DNA from: Thraustochytrium sp. TN22 | Lineage: Eukaryota > Sar > Bigyra > Thraustochytrida > Thraustochytriidae | Length of the DNA stretch: 64,000 nucleotides | Assembly (NCBI GenBank): GCA_013306675.1 | Contig: JABLUY010000036.1 | Coordinates: 122,290-186,289, forward strand | Direction of reading: 5' to 3' | Part shown: positions 18,648 to 27,270 of the stretch, piece after piece | Numbering within the stretch: the stretch's first letter is position 1 | How the letters are laid out: each line of letters opens with the position of its first letter | The notes under the pieces: generated by a model | Databases searched by the model: none | Told to the model about the DNA's origin: nothing | Seen by the model: only the letters and a program-made list of their open reading frames with translations | Made by a program: the position numbers and the translations under genes

Positions 18648-20858
18648 ATGGCTGGAGCCATCTCCTCCTCGCGCGCGACGAGCATGAGCGCAGTCGTGGC
18701 CGGTGTCCTTTTCCTGGCGCTGGCCGCGCCGCGGGGCGCACTCGCAAGCGAGATAAGCGATGCGTTCTGCACGAACAGCACGTACAGTGACTCGTTCGCA
18801 ACGCTGAGCTCCGCGACTGGAAGCTCCACCGAGTCTCTGACCGCCGGCGTGGACGCAGCGAATGCCCAGGCGAGCTCTCTGGTGGCCTCACTGCAGAACT
18901 ACCGTGGCGAGAACAAGCTGCTGACCTTTGTGGAGGCCGGAATGGAAAATAGCACAGATTTCGCCAAGGAGTATGGTATGTCGGCGATCCCGCTGGCCGG
19001 CCCAGGCATTGGGCTTTTCCTCCTCTGCCTCATTTGCTCGCCGTGCTGCTGCTGCTGCGCAAACAAGTTCTGCTGCGGCAAGCGCAAGAACCGCGACGAG
19101 TACACGATCTTCAAGAAGCTCCTGCCGATCGGGGTGTTTCTGCTTTTCTGCACGACCGCATGCGCCCTCGTCTTTGTAGCCATCTCCAACATTGACACCA
19201 TGATCAACGGGTCCGCGGGCACGCTCTGTGCCTTCGGCCACCTGGGAAGCGAGATGGGCAACTTTTTCGACGAGGTGCTGACGCCGGTTGGAGTCATCAC
19301 CAACGTGAGCGCCGAAGTGTTTCCGGAGGTCGTCGAAACCGTCAACAACACAAATAGCGTGGACCTGGCCATCACCGAGCTGGTAGACACTGTGGCGAGC
19401 TTCGAAAGCGTTGTGAATGGCGTGACGCTTCCGGAAAACTATACAAGCGCAGTTCTTGACGACCTGCAAGCCCAGATCACCCTGGTTTCCTCGGATCTCT
19501 CCTCGCAGGCAGGTGACATCAAGAACACGCTCAACGCAACGCGCTCTGGCATTATCGCCACCCTAGATTCCGCGTCCGAACTCATCATCGGCGCTTCGAG
19601 CCAGGCCACGGAGGCCATTGGGGGGCTGCTGGACTTTCAGGGCGAGCTCGAGAGCTTTGTGGACGACGCCATGGTCGAATCCAGCTTGTACCTGGGACTC
19701 ACGTCTAGGCTTTCCTACGCCTTCTTCACGAGCATCTTCCTCTCCTTTGTGGCCGGCATCGTTGTCCTCATCACCTTTCTCACGCCCACCCGCGTGGACG
19801 ACCGCGTGGGCCGTGGCTGCCTCTCCCTGTCCTTCGTGTTGAGCTACCTCTTCATGACGCTGCTCTTCCTGCTGAGCGGTGTTTTCCTGCCCATCTCCGT
19901 CATCATGTCGGATGCCTGCGTCGTCATGGAGACTATCCCGACCAACTTTTCGCTGTACCTGGACCCGATCATGGGATCCATGGGCGGATCCGAGGACGCC
20001 TACGCGAGGGACGCCTATGCGAGCGCCTCCGAAGAGGGCGGCCTTGAGGTGGCGAGCATCCTGACGGACTGTTTCGCGGCAACCTCTGGGGGCATCCTCG
20101 AGGTTCTGGGCATGACGGATCAGTTCGACTTCAGCTCGCTCACGGACGGCCTGAGCGGCGGCGCCACCCTGGTCAACGTGAGCGAGCTCGGCTTCGATGA
20201 CCTCGAGAGCCTGAGCACTGAAGTGAACAGTCTGCAGCGCGCGGACCTTGGCCTCGAGGAGGCTACCATCAACGACGCGCTCAGCCAGCTCAATACGTAC
20301 GCCTCGTCCACCTACACTGGCGGGGGAAGCTTCGTGCCTTACACGCTGGAGGACTGTACGCCCACGGACGTCTGCGACGAGACCTGCACTGCGACAAGCA
20401 CTTGCGCGCCGGCGAGCGAGCATGGCACTGCGGACGCAACGACACTGGACGACGCCCGCGACGCCGTCATCAGCCTGGCCGTTGCGGCGACGCAGATTGA
20501 CGCCATCATCGTTGATCTGCAGACCTCGGTGGGCCTGGTCGATCTGGCAGCCGACGCGCTCGAGGTTCAGGTGGCTGCCTTGAGCGACACCTTTGACTCT
20601 ATTGGCACGATGCTCGAGCCGCTTCTCGCCGAGGTGGCCGCCCTGCAGACCGCAGGCAACTGCAGCTTTATTGGCGAGGTCTACTACGAAATCCATGATG
20701 AGTTATGCGAGGAAACGCTGCCGCCCATCACGCTGCTCTCGCTCATGCTCTTTTTCATCGCGCTCTGCGGCATCCCCATGACTGTGACGAGCCTCGTCAT
20801 CCATCGCCGCCTGTACCGTTCTCAGAAGGACGCCACCGTGTGGGCCGACGAGGCGTAG
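18648..20858 (+). CDS. Prominin-like five-transmembrane glycoprotein
   Basis: 736 residues. The order of parts matches prominins: a cleavable signal peptide (1-34); an extracellular N-terminus; TM1 (~113-138) running into a Cys cluster (SPCCCCCANKFCCGK) at the membrane-cytosol border; TM2 (~158-181); a large extracellular loop with several NxS/T sites; TM3 (~358-380) and TM4 (~390-415) with a short cytosolic turn; a second large extracellular loop with paired cysteines; TM5 (~691-715); and a short basic tail. Prominins bind cholesterol and organise membrane protrusions. Sequence identity to animal CD133 is not obvious by eye, so the call rests on topology and the Cys motif. The ATG at 18648 is followed by a second in-frame ATG at codon 13. 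Confidence 0.65.
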   Translation: MAGAISSSRATSMSAVVAGVLFLALAAPRGALASEISDAFCTNSTYSDSFATLSSATGSSTESLTAGVDAANAQASSLVASLQNYRGENKLLTFVEAGMENSTDFAKEYGMSAIPLAGPGIGLFLLCLICSPCCCCCANKFCCGKRKNRDEYTIFKKLLPIGVFLLFCTTACALVFVAISNIDTMINGSAGTLCAFGHLGSEMGNFFDEVLTPVGVITNVSAEVFPEVVETVNNTNSVDLAITELVDTVASFESVVNGVTLPENYTSAVLDDLQAQITLVSSDLSSQAGDIKNTLNATRSGIIATLDSASELIIGASSQATEAIGGLLDFQGELESFVDDAMVESSLYLGLTSRLSYAFFTSIFLSFVAGIVVLITFLTPTRVDDRVGRGCLSLSFVLSYLFMTLLFLLSGVFLPISVIMSDACVVMETIPTNFSLYLDPIMGSMGGSEDAYARDAYASASEEGGLEVASILTDCFAATSGGILEVLGMTDQFDFSSLTDGLSGGATLVNVSELGFDDLESLSTEVNSLQRADLGLEEATINDALSQLNTYASSTYTGGGSFVPYTLEDCTPTDVCDETCTATSTCAPASEHGTADATTLDDARDAVISLAVAATQIDAIIVDLQTSVGLVDLAADALEVQVAALSDTFDSIGTMLEPLLAEVAALQTAGNCSFIGEVYYEIHDELCEETLPPITLLSLMLFFIALCGIPMTVTSLVIHRRLYRSQKDATVWADEA

Positions 20859-21445
20859 ACTGACCGTCCCGACAGCGACGAAAAATGGAGAACGCAATGA
20901 CTAACTGACCACTACTGGCAGAGCAAGCCGGGAGCGGCCACATCGGCAAAGGGTCGCCAGGGAGGGCGGCGACCCGCCGTCGTACCGCAGCCGGCGCTGC
21001 AATCCGTAGAGAGTGGTCTGAAGGAGATAAGCAAGCCCCAGAAAAGAAAGAAGGTCTTCAACTTGATGAGATTGTTCAAGATGAGGTGAGTAGACATGAC
21101 TCCATGACTCTCCTATCTCTGGCGCAGGAACTCAGCGCGACGCCATCCTCGCTCAAGGACGGCTGACTCGGAGCACTAAGCTTTGAGTCTTCCACGCATG
21201 TGCACGTTCCAGGGTGGCCGACATCGAGCACTCCTTCGCTTCGTGCCCAGCCTGATTCATGCTGATGCACATCGGCGGCTGCAGCGCAAGAAGAGGAGGT
21301 GAAGGGAGAAGGAGAGCGAAGACGTAGAGGATATTGACTTTTCCAGAGGGGAATAAGTGGCCGGCGACTTTCGGCGCGGGCATAGTTAGCTCTCTTGCTT
21401 AGGAAGGAGCGCAGAATGGAGGACTCGAATCGACTCTGGCAGCTT
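20859..21445. other. Intergenic, convergent 3' ends
   Basis: Short frames only, with no RNA gene or strong repeat seen. It contains the 3' flanks of the prominin-like gene and of the substrate-binding-protein gene (-). Confidence 0.4.
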
Positions 21446-22978
21446 CTAAGCGAAGATGGCGAAGACGGCCGCGACAAGCGCAAGCGCAGAGACAGCGAGG
21501 CGGGACGGGGCCGGCGAGAGGGTGGGCGAGGCGGTCTCGCAGACGTCGTCGCGGCTGACAGCGTCGAGGCCAACAATCTCGGCATCGTCTGTGCTGGAGT
21601 CCGCGCAGGGCGTGACGAGCCAACCCGTGAAGAGCGGCGCGGTGACATCCTCGCACTTGCTCGCCTCGGAGAGGGTGCCAGCATCCTGATCGCTGCCCAT
21701 TACCTTGCGGATGAACTGGCGCTCGTGATCAGGAAGCACCGAAGGGTAGAGCATAGACACGAAGTCGCGCAGCACAACGTCGGGCTGGCCATTCTTACCT
21801 TCAAACCAGCCGATGTAGCCATCGTCACTGTAGCGGCCCGCGTTGTCGTACACCTGGCCGTTCTGACCAGCCTTGGTCATGTTCATGTAGGTCTGGAGAA
21901 GCTCAGCGCACTCGTCGCTCATGAGTCGGAAGTTGTTCTCGTAGAAGATTACATCAGCATCATTGGCCATGTCGAGGATATAGCCAATGGTGAAGTTGGA
22001 GCTGTCGCCGTTGTTCGCCGCGGTAGCCAGGTCCAGGCTCAGGACGAACTCGGCGCCAGCCGTGTCCAGGAGCTCACCGTCGACGGTATCCTCGTCGCGA
22101 AGACTGTAGTACGCGACGTTCGTGTCCAGATCAACGGTCGAGCAATCGCCATAATCGTAGTTGATGGCGGAAAGCGAGAAAGCGGCCAGCTTGGTCTTGT
22201 CGTTGACCTGCACGAAGTCGTCCACCTCGTCCACGGTGCACTCGTAGCGGGCCTCGATGCGGTCAAAGATGTCGTTGGCTGCCTCCTCGCGGTTAAAAAA
22301 GATGGAGAAGAGCTTGATCCACTCAGCCTGGCCCAGCGGGTGCGCCTCGGACGATGCCGTGTGGTAGAAAATGGGCGTGCTGATGTCGGTCGAGGGCGTG
22401 CCGGACTCGAACAGCACGTCCACGTTGCTCGGGATGTCCGTGCCATCGCCAATGTAGCCGTCATCATAGGCCTTCTGAATGCAGCTATCGCTGGTGTCAA
22501 AGCCCCACGAGTTGTAAAAGTAGCTCAGGCTGGTGCGCTGGCCCAGGTACTCGAAGTAGGAGAAGGTCGTGGTCGAGTCCGTCGCGACGCGCTGCACGGG
22601 AATCTCGATCAGCTGCTCACCCTCGCCTACCTCGGGCGCCGGAGTACCACACAGGTACAAGTAGGACGTGACACCGTTGCTGTCCGTGACCTTCTTGTAG
22701 CTGTTGTGGTACTCGACGCTGAAGCCCGTCGCAATCGTCGCGGTCACCTTGTTCGGGAAGTAGTCCGTGTTCACGTCATAGTCTCCATCGCACACGCACG
22801 AGCGCGACAGCCGGTTCGCGTAGTACTCCTTCGCCTGCGCCATCTCGCCCAGCACCACCAGCGTCATCATCATCAGGTACACGTGCAGCACCTTGTACGG
22901 CGCAAAGTGCACCGGAAACGTGTGCCGCGGCATCGCGCCCGCGCCGCTGCGCGCCTGCGGCTTGCTCACCGCGCCCAT
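21446..22978 (-). CDS. GPI-anchored periplasmic-binding-protein-like (TroA/FepB-type) surface protein
   Basis: 510 residues. An N-terminal hydrophobic signal (KVLHVYLMMMTLVVLG) leads to a mature protein with features of bacterial class III substrate-binding proteins of iron-siderophore or cobalamin ABC importers: an inter-lobe helix region with FNREEAANDIFDRIEARY, and late QPDVVLRDFVSMLYPSVLP, like the PD-x-LxD-x6-HP element that closes this fold. The C-terminus is a small-residue site (SPAPS) followed by ~18 hydrophobic residues with no basic tail, a GPI-attachment signal. I infer a cell-surface metal- or siderophore-binding protein, as in eukaryotes that reuse bacterial binding proteins for iron capture. 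The ligand is unproven. An in-frame Met at codon 16 is an alternative start. Confidence 0.65.
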   Translation of the reverse strand: MGAVSKPQARSGAGAMPRHTFPVHFAPYKVLHVYLMMMTLVVLGEMAQAKEYYANRLSRSCVCDGDYDVNTDYFPNKVTATIATGFSVEYHNSYKKVTDSNGVTSYLYLCGTPAPEVGEGEQLIEIPVQRVATDSTTTFSYFEYLGQRTSLSYFYNSWGFDTSDSCIQKAYDDGYIGDGTDIPSNVDVLFESGTPSTDISTPIFYHTASSEAHPLGQAEWIKLFSIFFNREEAANDIFDRIEARYECTVDEVDDFVQVNDKTKLAAFSLSAINYDYGDCSTVDLDTNVAYYSLRDEDTVDGELLDTAGAEFVLSLDLATAANNGDSSNFTIGYILDMANDADVIFYENNFRLMSDECAELLQTYMNMTKAGQNGQVYDNAGRYSDDGYIGWFEGKNGQPDVVLRDFVSMLYPSVLPDHERQFIRKVMGSDQDAGTLSEASKCEDVTAPLFTGWLVTPCADSSTDDAEIVGLDAVSRDDVCETASPTLSPAPSRLAVSALALVAAVFAIFA

Positions 22979-25073
22979 GCTGCGCCCGCTGCTGCCTCGC
23001 TCCGCCTTCGCTCGCTCCTCTGCTGCGCTCGATCCGGGTCTGCCGCCGCTGGACGCGCCAACCTGCGTCTCCGGAGTCCGAGTCCGGCTCGTATCCGAGT
23101 CCTGCTGCCTCCCTGTCAGAGCGAATGACTGGCGCGTGCTGCGCCTGCTCGCCTCTTCCCGGAGCGGCGTGCACAGGCAGGCTGCCTCACAGACGGGCGG
23201 GCGAGCTCGTGCGGCGCCACTGGCACCGGCCAGGGCGCCGTGCGGCCGTGGCCACCCAATCGTTCAACGAATCAGATGAGCAGAGGGCCGGGCGAGCGAC
23301 GGCGGCGGACCTGGCATCAGATGGCGCCGCTTGCTTGGCCTGCCAGTGCTTGTCGGGCAAGCTATCTTTAGTAACTTCACTGGGCCGGCGAGGTCCGGCC
23401 CTGTCGTGCTCGCAATGCCTCGCATCCACGATTCCACGGCGAGAGACGCGGCCGTGGCGGCGTCGTCCCGCGATCGCCGCCTCTCTTACCAAGCTCCAGC
23501 TCTGTCCGCCACGCCGGCTGCCAAAAGATCAAAGCTGCTGCTGCCTGGTTTGCAAGACCGGAAGCTGCAGAGGGCCGCCTCCAAGTTCAAGCGCTTGGCC
23601 GAGAGAGAGAGTGGATCGATGCGCCCGGAGCTTGACTCTAGCTAGGCTAGCTAGCTAGCTGCCTCCAAGTCGTCGCCGCGTGCAGCGCAAACAGCGGCCC
23701 CGGCCATCGTCCTAGGTTTCAACCTGGCCGCCAAGATTTGCGCAACCGCGTCGCGCCTGCCGGCGTGGGGCTGGAGTGTGTGCAGTGGACAGGGCCTGGA
23801 AGACCACGGTCCTCTCACGACTCGGACGGGACGCCGCCCGGGCCGGGGCCGGGGCCGGGCCGCGGCCAGTGCAGTCACATTGCAGTGCAACTTGCAGCAA
23901 GTCGCTCTCACTGTCAGTGGGGTTGCGCAGCGCGGCGCGGCCGGTGCGCTACGTTCTGGCCCGGCCGTGCGCCGTCGCGGCCTGCAGTCACAGTGCAGTT
24001 GATTCAACTTGATCGGTGGGTGTTCGACGTTCATGGAAAGCGCATTGCCTTGCTTGCTTCCGGTTAGGTCCATTGACAGAGGGTCTTGGATCGCATCAAA
24101 GGCCAGGGCGCGCGTGCAGACAACAGCCACCAGGGTGTTTGCAAAGCATTTCCATGTACTGCAGTGACCGCACTGTCCTAGCAAAACAAACAGCGATAGT
24201 CTGACGCTTCGCGCGCACGCCGACCGCCTGTTGCGAATAGAACCGCGTGTGGCCGAAGCGTTTGCAGCGCCAGCGGCCCAACGCAAGTACGCCAGCGGCC
24301 TGACGGGCACCTAAGCTCGGCGAGACCTTGGCCAAGTTTCGATGTGGATGCATCATGAACCTTCTTGTCTTGCACTTTGGATTTTGGCTCTTGGCTTGGG
24401 CCTAAGATCGCCTTTTCGCAGTCTCTGTCCGTTGGCTCCCTGGTTCTTCGCCTTGGCGGCACTTTTGTCTCGCGCCTGGCTGTGCCAGGGTCCGAGTCTC
24501 TTTTCTCGTTTGGCGAGGTTCTCGTCCTGTCAGGCTGTCACGATCTTCTGCCCAGGCAGCTCAGACGACACGAGTCATTGCGGTTGCGTTCACCTTAAAG
24601 CTGGCTGCGGCTGGTATCATCGCCACGCAAGGCAGCTCCATCCCCAGGCGTCGTCACCCAGCGCGAGAGCATGTCAACGACGACCGAAAAGACGGTATGT
24701 GCCTGAGAAATTACGACAACGAAGCGGTCCGAATCCGAGTCGAAGCGAGCGCATCTCCTCCGAGTCGCGTCACGCTGCTCGCCGAGGTGCTCGCTGACTC
24801 GAACTCGGACTCGGACTCGGACTCGGACTCGGGCTTGACCGTCGCGGTCAACTCGCTCCACTCCTGCGCGCAGCGGCGCGCGAGCGAGCCTTGGACGCGG
24901 GTGGGTGGCGGGCCGGCGGCGCCGCGAATGGATGACGAGAATCAATCATCGGCCCGTGGCGCCCACCCCGTGGCCGCGGCGCTCTGATCAGGCGCTGGCC
25001 GCGGCAGGCCGAGTCGAGCGCTGCGCGCGTCGTCTCGCTGGGCGTGGTCGTCGCGCGGCGGCGAGGCGAGTGG
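22979..25073. other. Long divergent intergenic region without a convincing gene
   Basis: About 2.1 kb between the binding-protein gene (-) and the pseudouridine synthase (+). Frames of up to ~220 codons exist on both strands but are Arg/Ala/Pro-rich and domain-free. It contains a CTAGCTAG cluster (23637-23662) and a GGACTC microsatellite (24796-24832). I found no tRNA or other RNA gene by eye. Confidence 0.4.
24796..24832. repeat. (GGACTC)n hexanucleotide tract
   Basis: About five tandem GGACTC units, about 240 bp upstream of the pseudouridine synthase ATG. Confidence 0.85.
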
Positions 25074-26834
25074 ATGCGCAGAGCCCTGCGGGTCGGGCTG
25101 CAGTCGCTGAGCGCGGGGCACGGCGGGCGCGGCGTGGGCCTGCGCGCGCGCGCGCTCTGCAGCGGCGTCGGCGGCGGCGGCGCGGGCGGCGGCGAGGAGG
25201 AGGAAGCGGCAGCGGCGGCGGCTGCGGCCGCAGAGCTGGAGGAGCGGCGAGCGCGGCGAGCGCGGCTGGGGCTGAGCGCCGCGCAGCGGCTGCCAAGAGC
25301 CATGGCGTCCGAGGCGGTGGCCACGCAGGCGCTCAAGTCGGCGACCACGGCGACCAACGCGGCCCTGGCGGCGGCCAACTCGGAGCCGCTGTACGTGACC
25401 AAGACCAAGAAGCGCTTCGTGATCCTCTTCGGGTACAGCGGCATCGGCTACCACGGCCTGCAGATCCAGCCCAACGTGCGCACGATCGAGGCGGACCTCG
25501 AGACGGCCATCTGCGAGACGGGCGTCGTCAAGAAGGAGAACGTCGGCGACCTCAAGAAAAGCGGCTGGACGCGCGCCGCCCGCACCGACAAGGGCGTGCA
25601 TGCCATGGGCCAGATCATCTCGCTGCGCGTCGGCCTCGAGACCGGCGACGCCGAAATCGAGGCCTTCCGCGCCAAACTGAACGAGGCGCTTCCGGACCAG
25701 ATTCGCGTCTTTGGCGTGCTGCGCACCGTCAAGTCCTTCAACGCCAAGAACAAGTGCTCGGGTCGCAAGTACGAGTACCTCATCCCGACGCACATGCTCA
25801 TGGCTTCGGACGAGCTCCTGGACGCCGCGGCCGCGCTCGACCCGGACGCCGCTGCCAAGGCCACGGCCGCACCGGCCAAGACCGCCGAGGAGGAGGACGC
25901 CGAGGAGGAGGCGGCTGCCGCCAAGGCTGCCGCCAAGGCCAAGGCCCGCAAGAGCAGCGGCGGCGGCGGCGGTGACGACGACGACGACGGCGATGACGGC
26001 GACGCCGAGGAGGAGGACGACGATGCTGCCGACGACACCGTGGACGGCGTGGCATTGCGTCTCAAGCAGAGCGAGCTGCTGCGCGAGAAGTGCCCGCCGC
26101 TGGACGACGACACCCGCGAGCGCCTCCTCGCGGCACTGCAGTGCTACGTTGGCACCAAGAGCTACCACAACTTTTCACCGCGCATGGCCGGGGACGATCC
26201 GCGCGCCAAGCGTTACATCCGCAGCATCACGCTGGACGGGCCCTTTGAGGTTGAGGGCATTCAGGTCGTACGCGTCAACCTGGATGGCCAGAGCTTTTTG
26301 CTCAACCAGATCCGCATGATGCTCGCGGCGGCCATCGAGGTTACGCGCCGCAAGCTCGACGCCAAGCCCATTATTGAGGACCTGCTCAACCCGGAGCGCG
26401 CCTTCCGTATCTTCATGGCACCCGGCCAGGGCCTCGCGCTGCGCGCCTGCTTGTACGATCACTACAACAAGCAGTTCGGCAGCGATCACCCGCCTGGCGC
26501 ACCGGGCCCCAGCAACATGTACGAGTCCATCCAGTTCGAGGAGGGTCCCATTGCCGAGGAGGTCAAGTCCTTCCGCGACAAGGTCATCTATCCGACCATC
26601 GCCGACCAGGAACGCTCCAAGGGCGTCTTCACCAAGTGGCTGCTCGACGGCAAGCGCTTTCCCTTCCCGCAGCCCAAGCGGCAGACGCGTAGCTACAGCG
26701 ACTACAGTGGGAAGGTTGCCGCCGACAAGGCCGCCTTTAAGAAGAAGCGCCAGAACGAGAGCAAGCGCCGCGCCGAGCCTTCGGTCGAAAACCTCGAGCG
26801 CGAGATCATGGGCTTTATCAGCAGCAAGCGGTAG
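25074..26834 (+). CDS. PUS1: tRNA pseudouridine synthase, PUS1/TruA family
   Basis: 586 residues from the ATG at 25074. The catalytic motif RTDKGVHA is intact (Asp about residue 172). Other family blocks are FGYSGIGYHGLQ, the YEYLIPT strand, YVGTKSYHNFSP and FLLNQIRMMLAAAIEV. The enzyme isomerises uridines in tRNA. The first ~40 residues (MRRALRVGLQSLSAGHGG...) are basic and lack acidic residues, like a mitochondrial presequence. A second ATG at 25302 in a strong context (GCCATGG) would give a 510-residue form without it, so nuclear and mitochondrial isoforms are plausible, as for animal PUS1. An acidic/Lys insert of ~80 residues interrupts the domain, and a Lys/Arg-rich tail follows. Confidence 0.9.
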   Translation: MRRALRVGLQSLSAGHGGRGVGLRARALCSGVGGGGAGGGEEEEAAAAAAAAAELEERRARRARLGLSAAQRLPRAMASEAVATQALKSATTATNAALAAANSEPLYVTKTKKRFVILFGYSGIGYHGLQIQPNVRTIEADLETAICETGVVKKENVGDLKKSGWTRAARTDKGVHAMGQIISLRVGLETGDAEIEAFRAKLNEALPDQIRVFGVLRTVKSFNAKNKCSGRKYEYLIPTHMLMASDELLDAAAALDPDAAAKATAAPAKTAEEEDAEEEAAAAKAAAKAKARKSSGGGGGDDDDDGDDGDAEEEDDDAADDTVDGVALRLKQSELLREKCPPLDDDTRERLLAALQCYVGTKSYHNFSPRMAGDDPRAKRYIRSITLDGPFEVEGIQVVRVNLDGQSFLLNQIRMMLAAAIEVTRRKLDAKPIIEDLLNPERAFRIFMAPGQGLALRACLYDHYNKQFGSDHPPGAPGPSNMYESIQFEEGPIAEEVKSFRDKVIYPTIADQERSKGVFTKWLLDGKRFPFPQPKRQTRSYSDYSGKVAADKAAFKKKRQNESKRRAEPSVENLEREIMGFISSKR

Positions 26835-27270
26835 AAGCGGTAGATCCTCCCACATGTGTGTGTATTTTGGATGACAGACAAACTGGCAAAAAAAAAAAAA
26901 CTCAGAAAACAAGAGCAGAGTTGGAGCGTGGCATGAAAAAAAAGGAACCAGCTGCAGTCAGTTGTTGAATGATCAATCAATCACACATCTAAACCGAGGT
27001 TGCCGTTGCGGCCGGCGGACCTTGCGCCAAGCCCCAAAGCGAGGTCGACTCTGGACTCTTGGCCTCTTCGGGTTCCTGCCGCGACTGTGGCCTCGTTGTG
27101 TGGCTCGCTGCGGGTAAGCATTCTCGCCATCTTTGTCCCTTGGCCGCGGGTTCCGAATCGCGTACAGAACAAATTGATTTTCCGTTCCTGCTACTTGCCC
27201 ACGGTCCCTTTCTTCTCGCGCGATCGATGCGCCGCGCCGCGCCGCGCCGCGCCGCGCCGCCGCACGGCGA
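26835..27270. other. Intergenic, convergent 3' ends, with A-tract
   Basis: Contains an A13 run at about 26889-26901, an A8 run near 26937-26944 and a GCGCC pentamer tract at about 27230-27261. No gene seen. Confidence 0.4.

Noticed and set aside
21395-23128. 577-codon plus-strand frame
   Set aside because: Antisense to the binding-protein gene; His/Arg/Val-rich with no motif.
23125-24310. Two 170-220 codon frames in the long intergenic region
   Set aside because: Arg/Ala/Pro-rich, overlapping on opposite strands, no motif and no conserved start.
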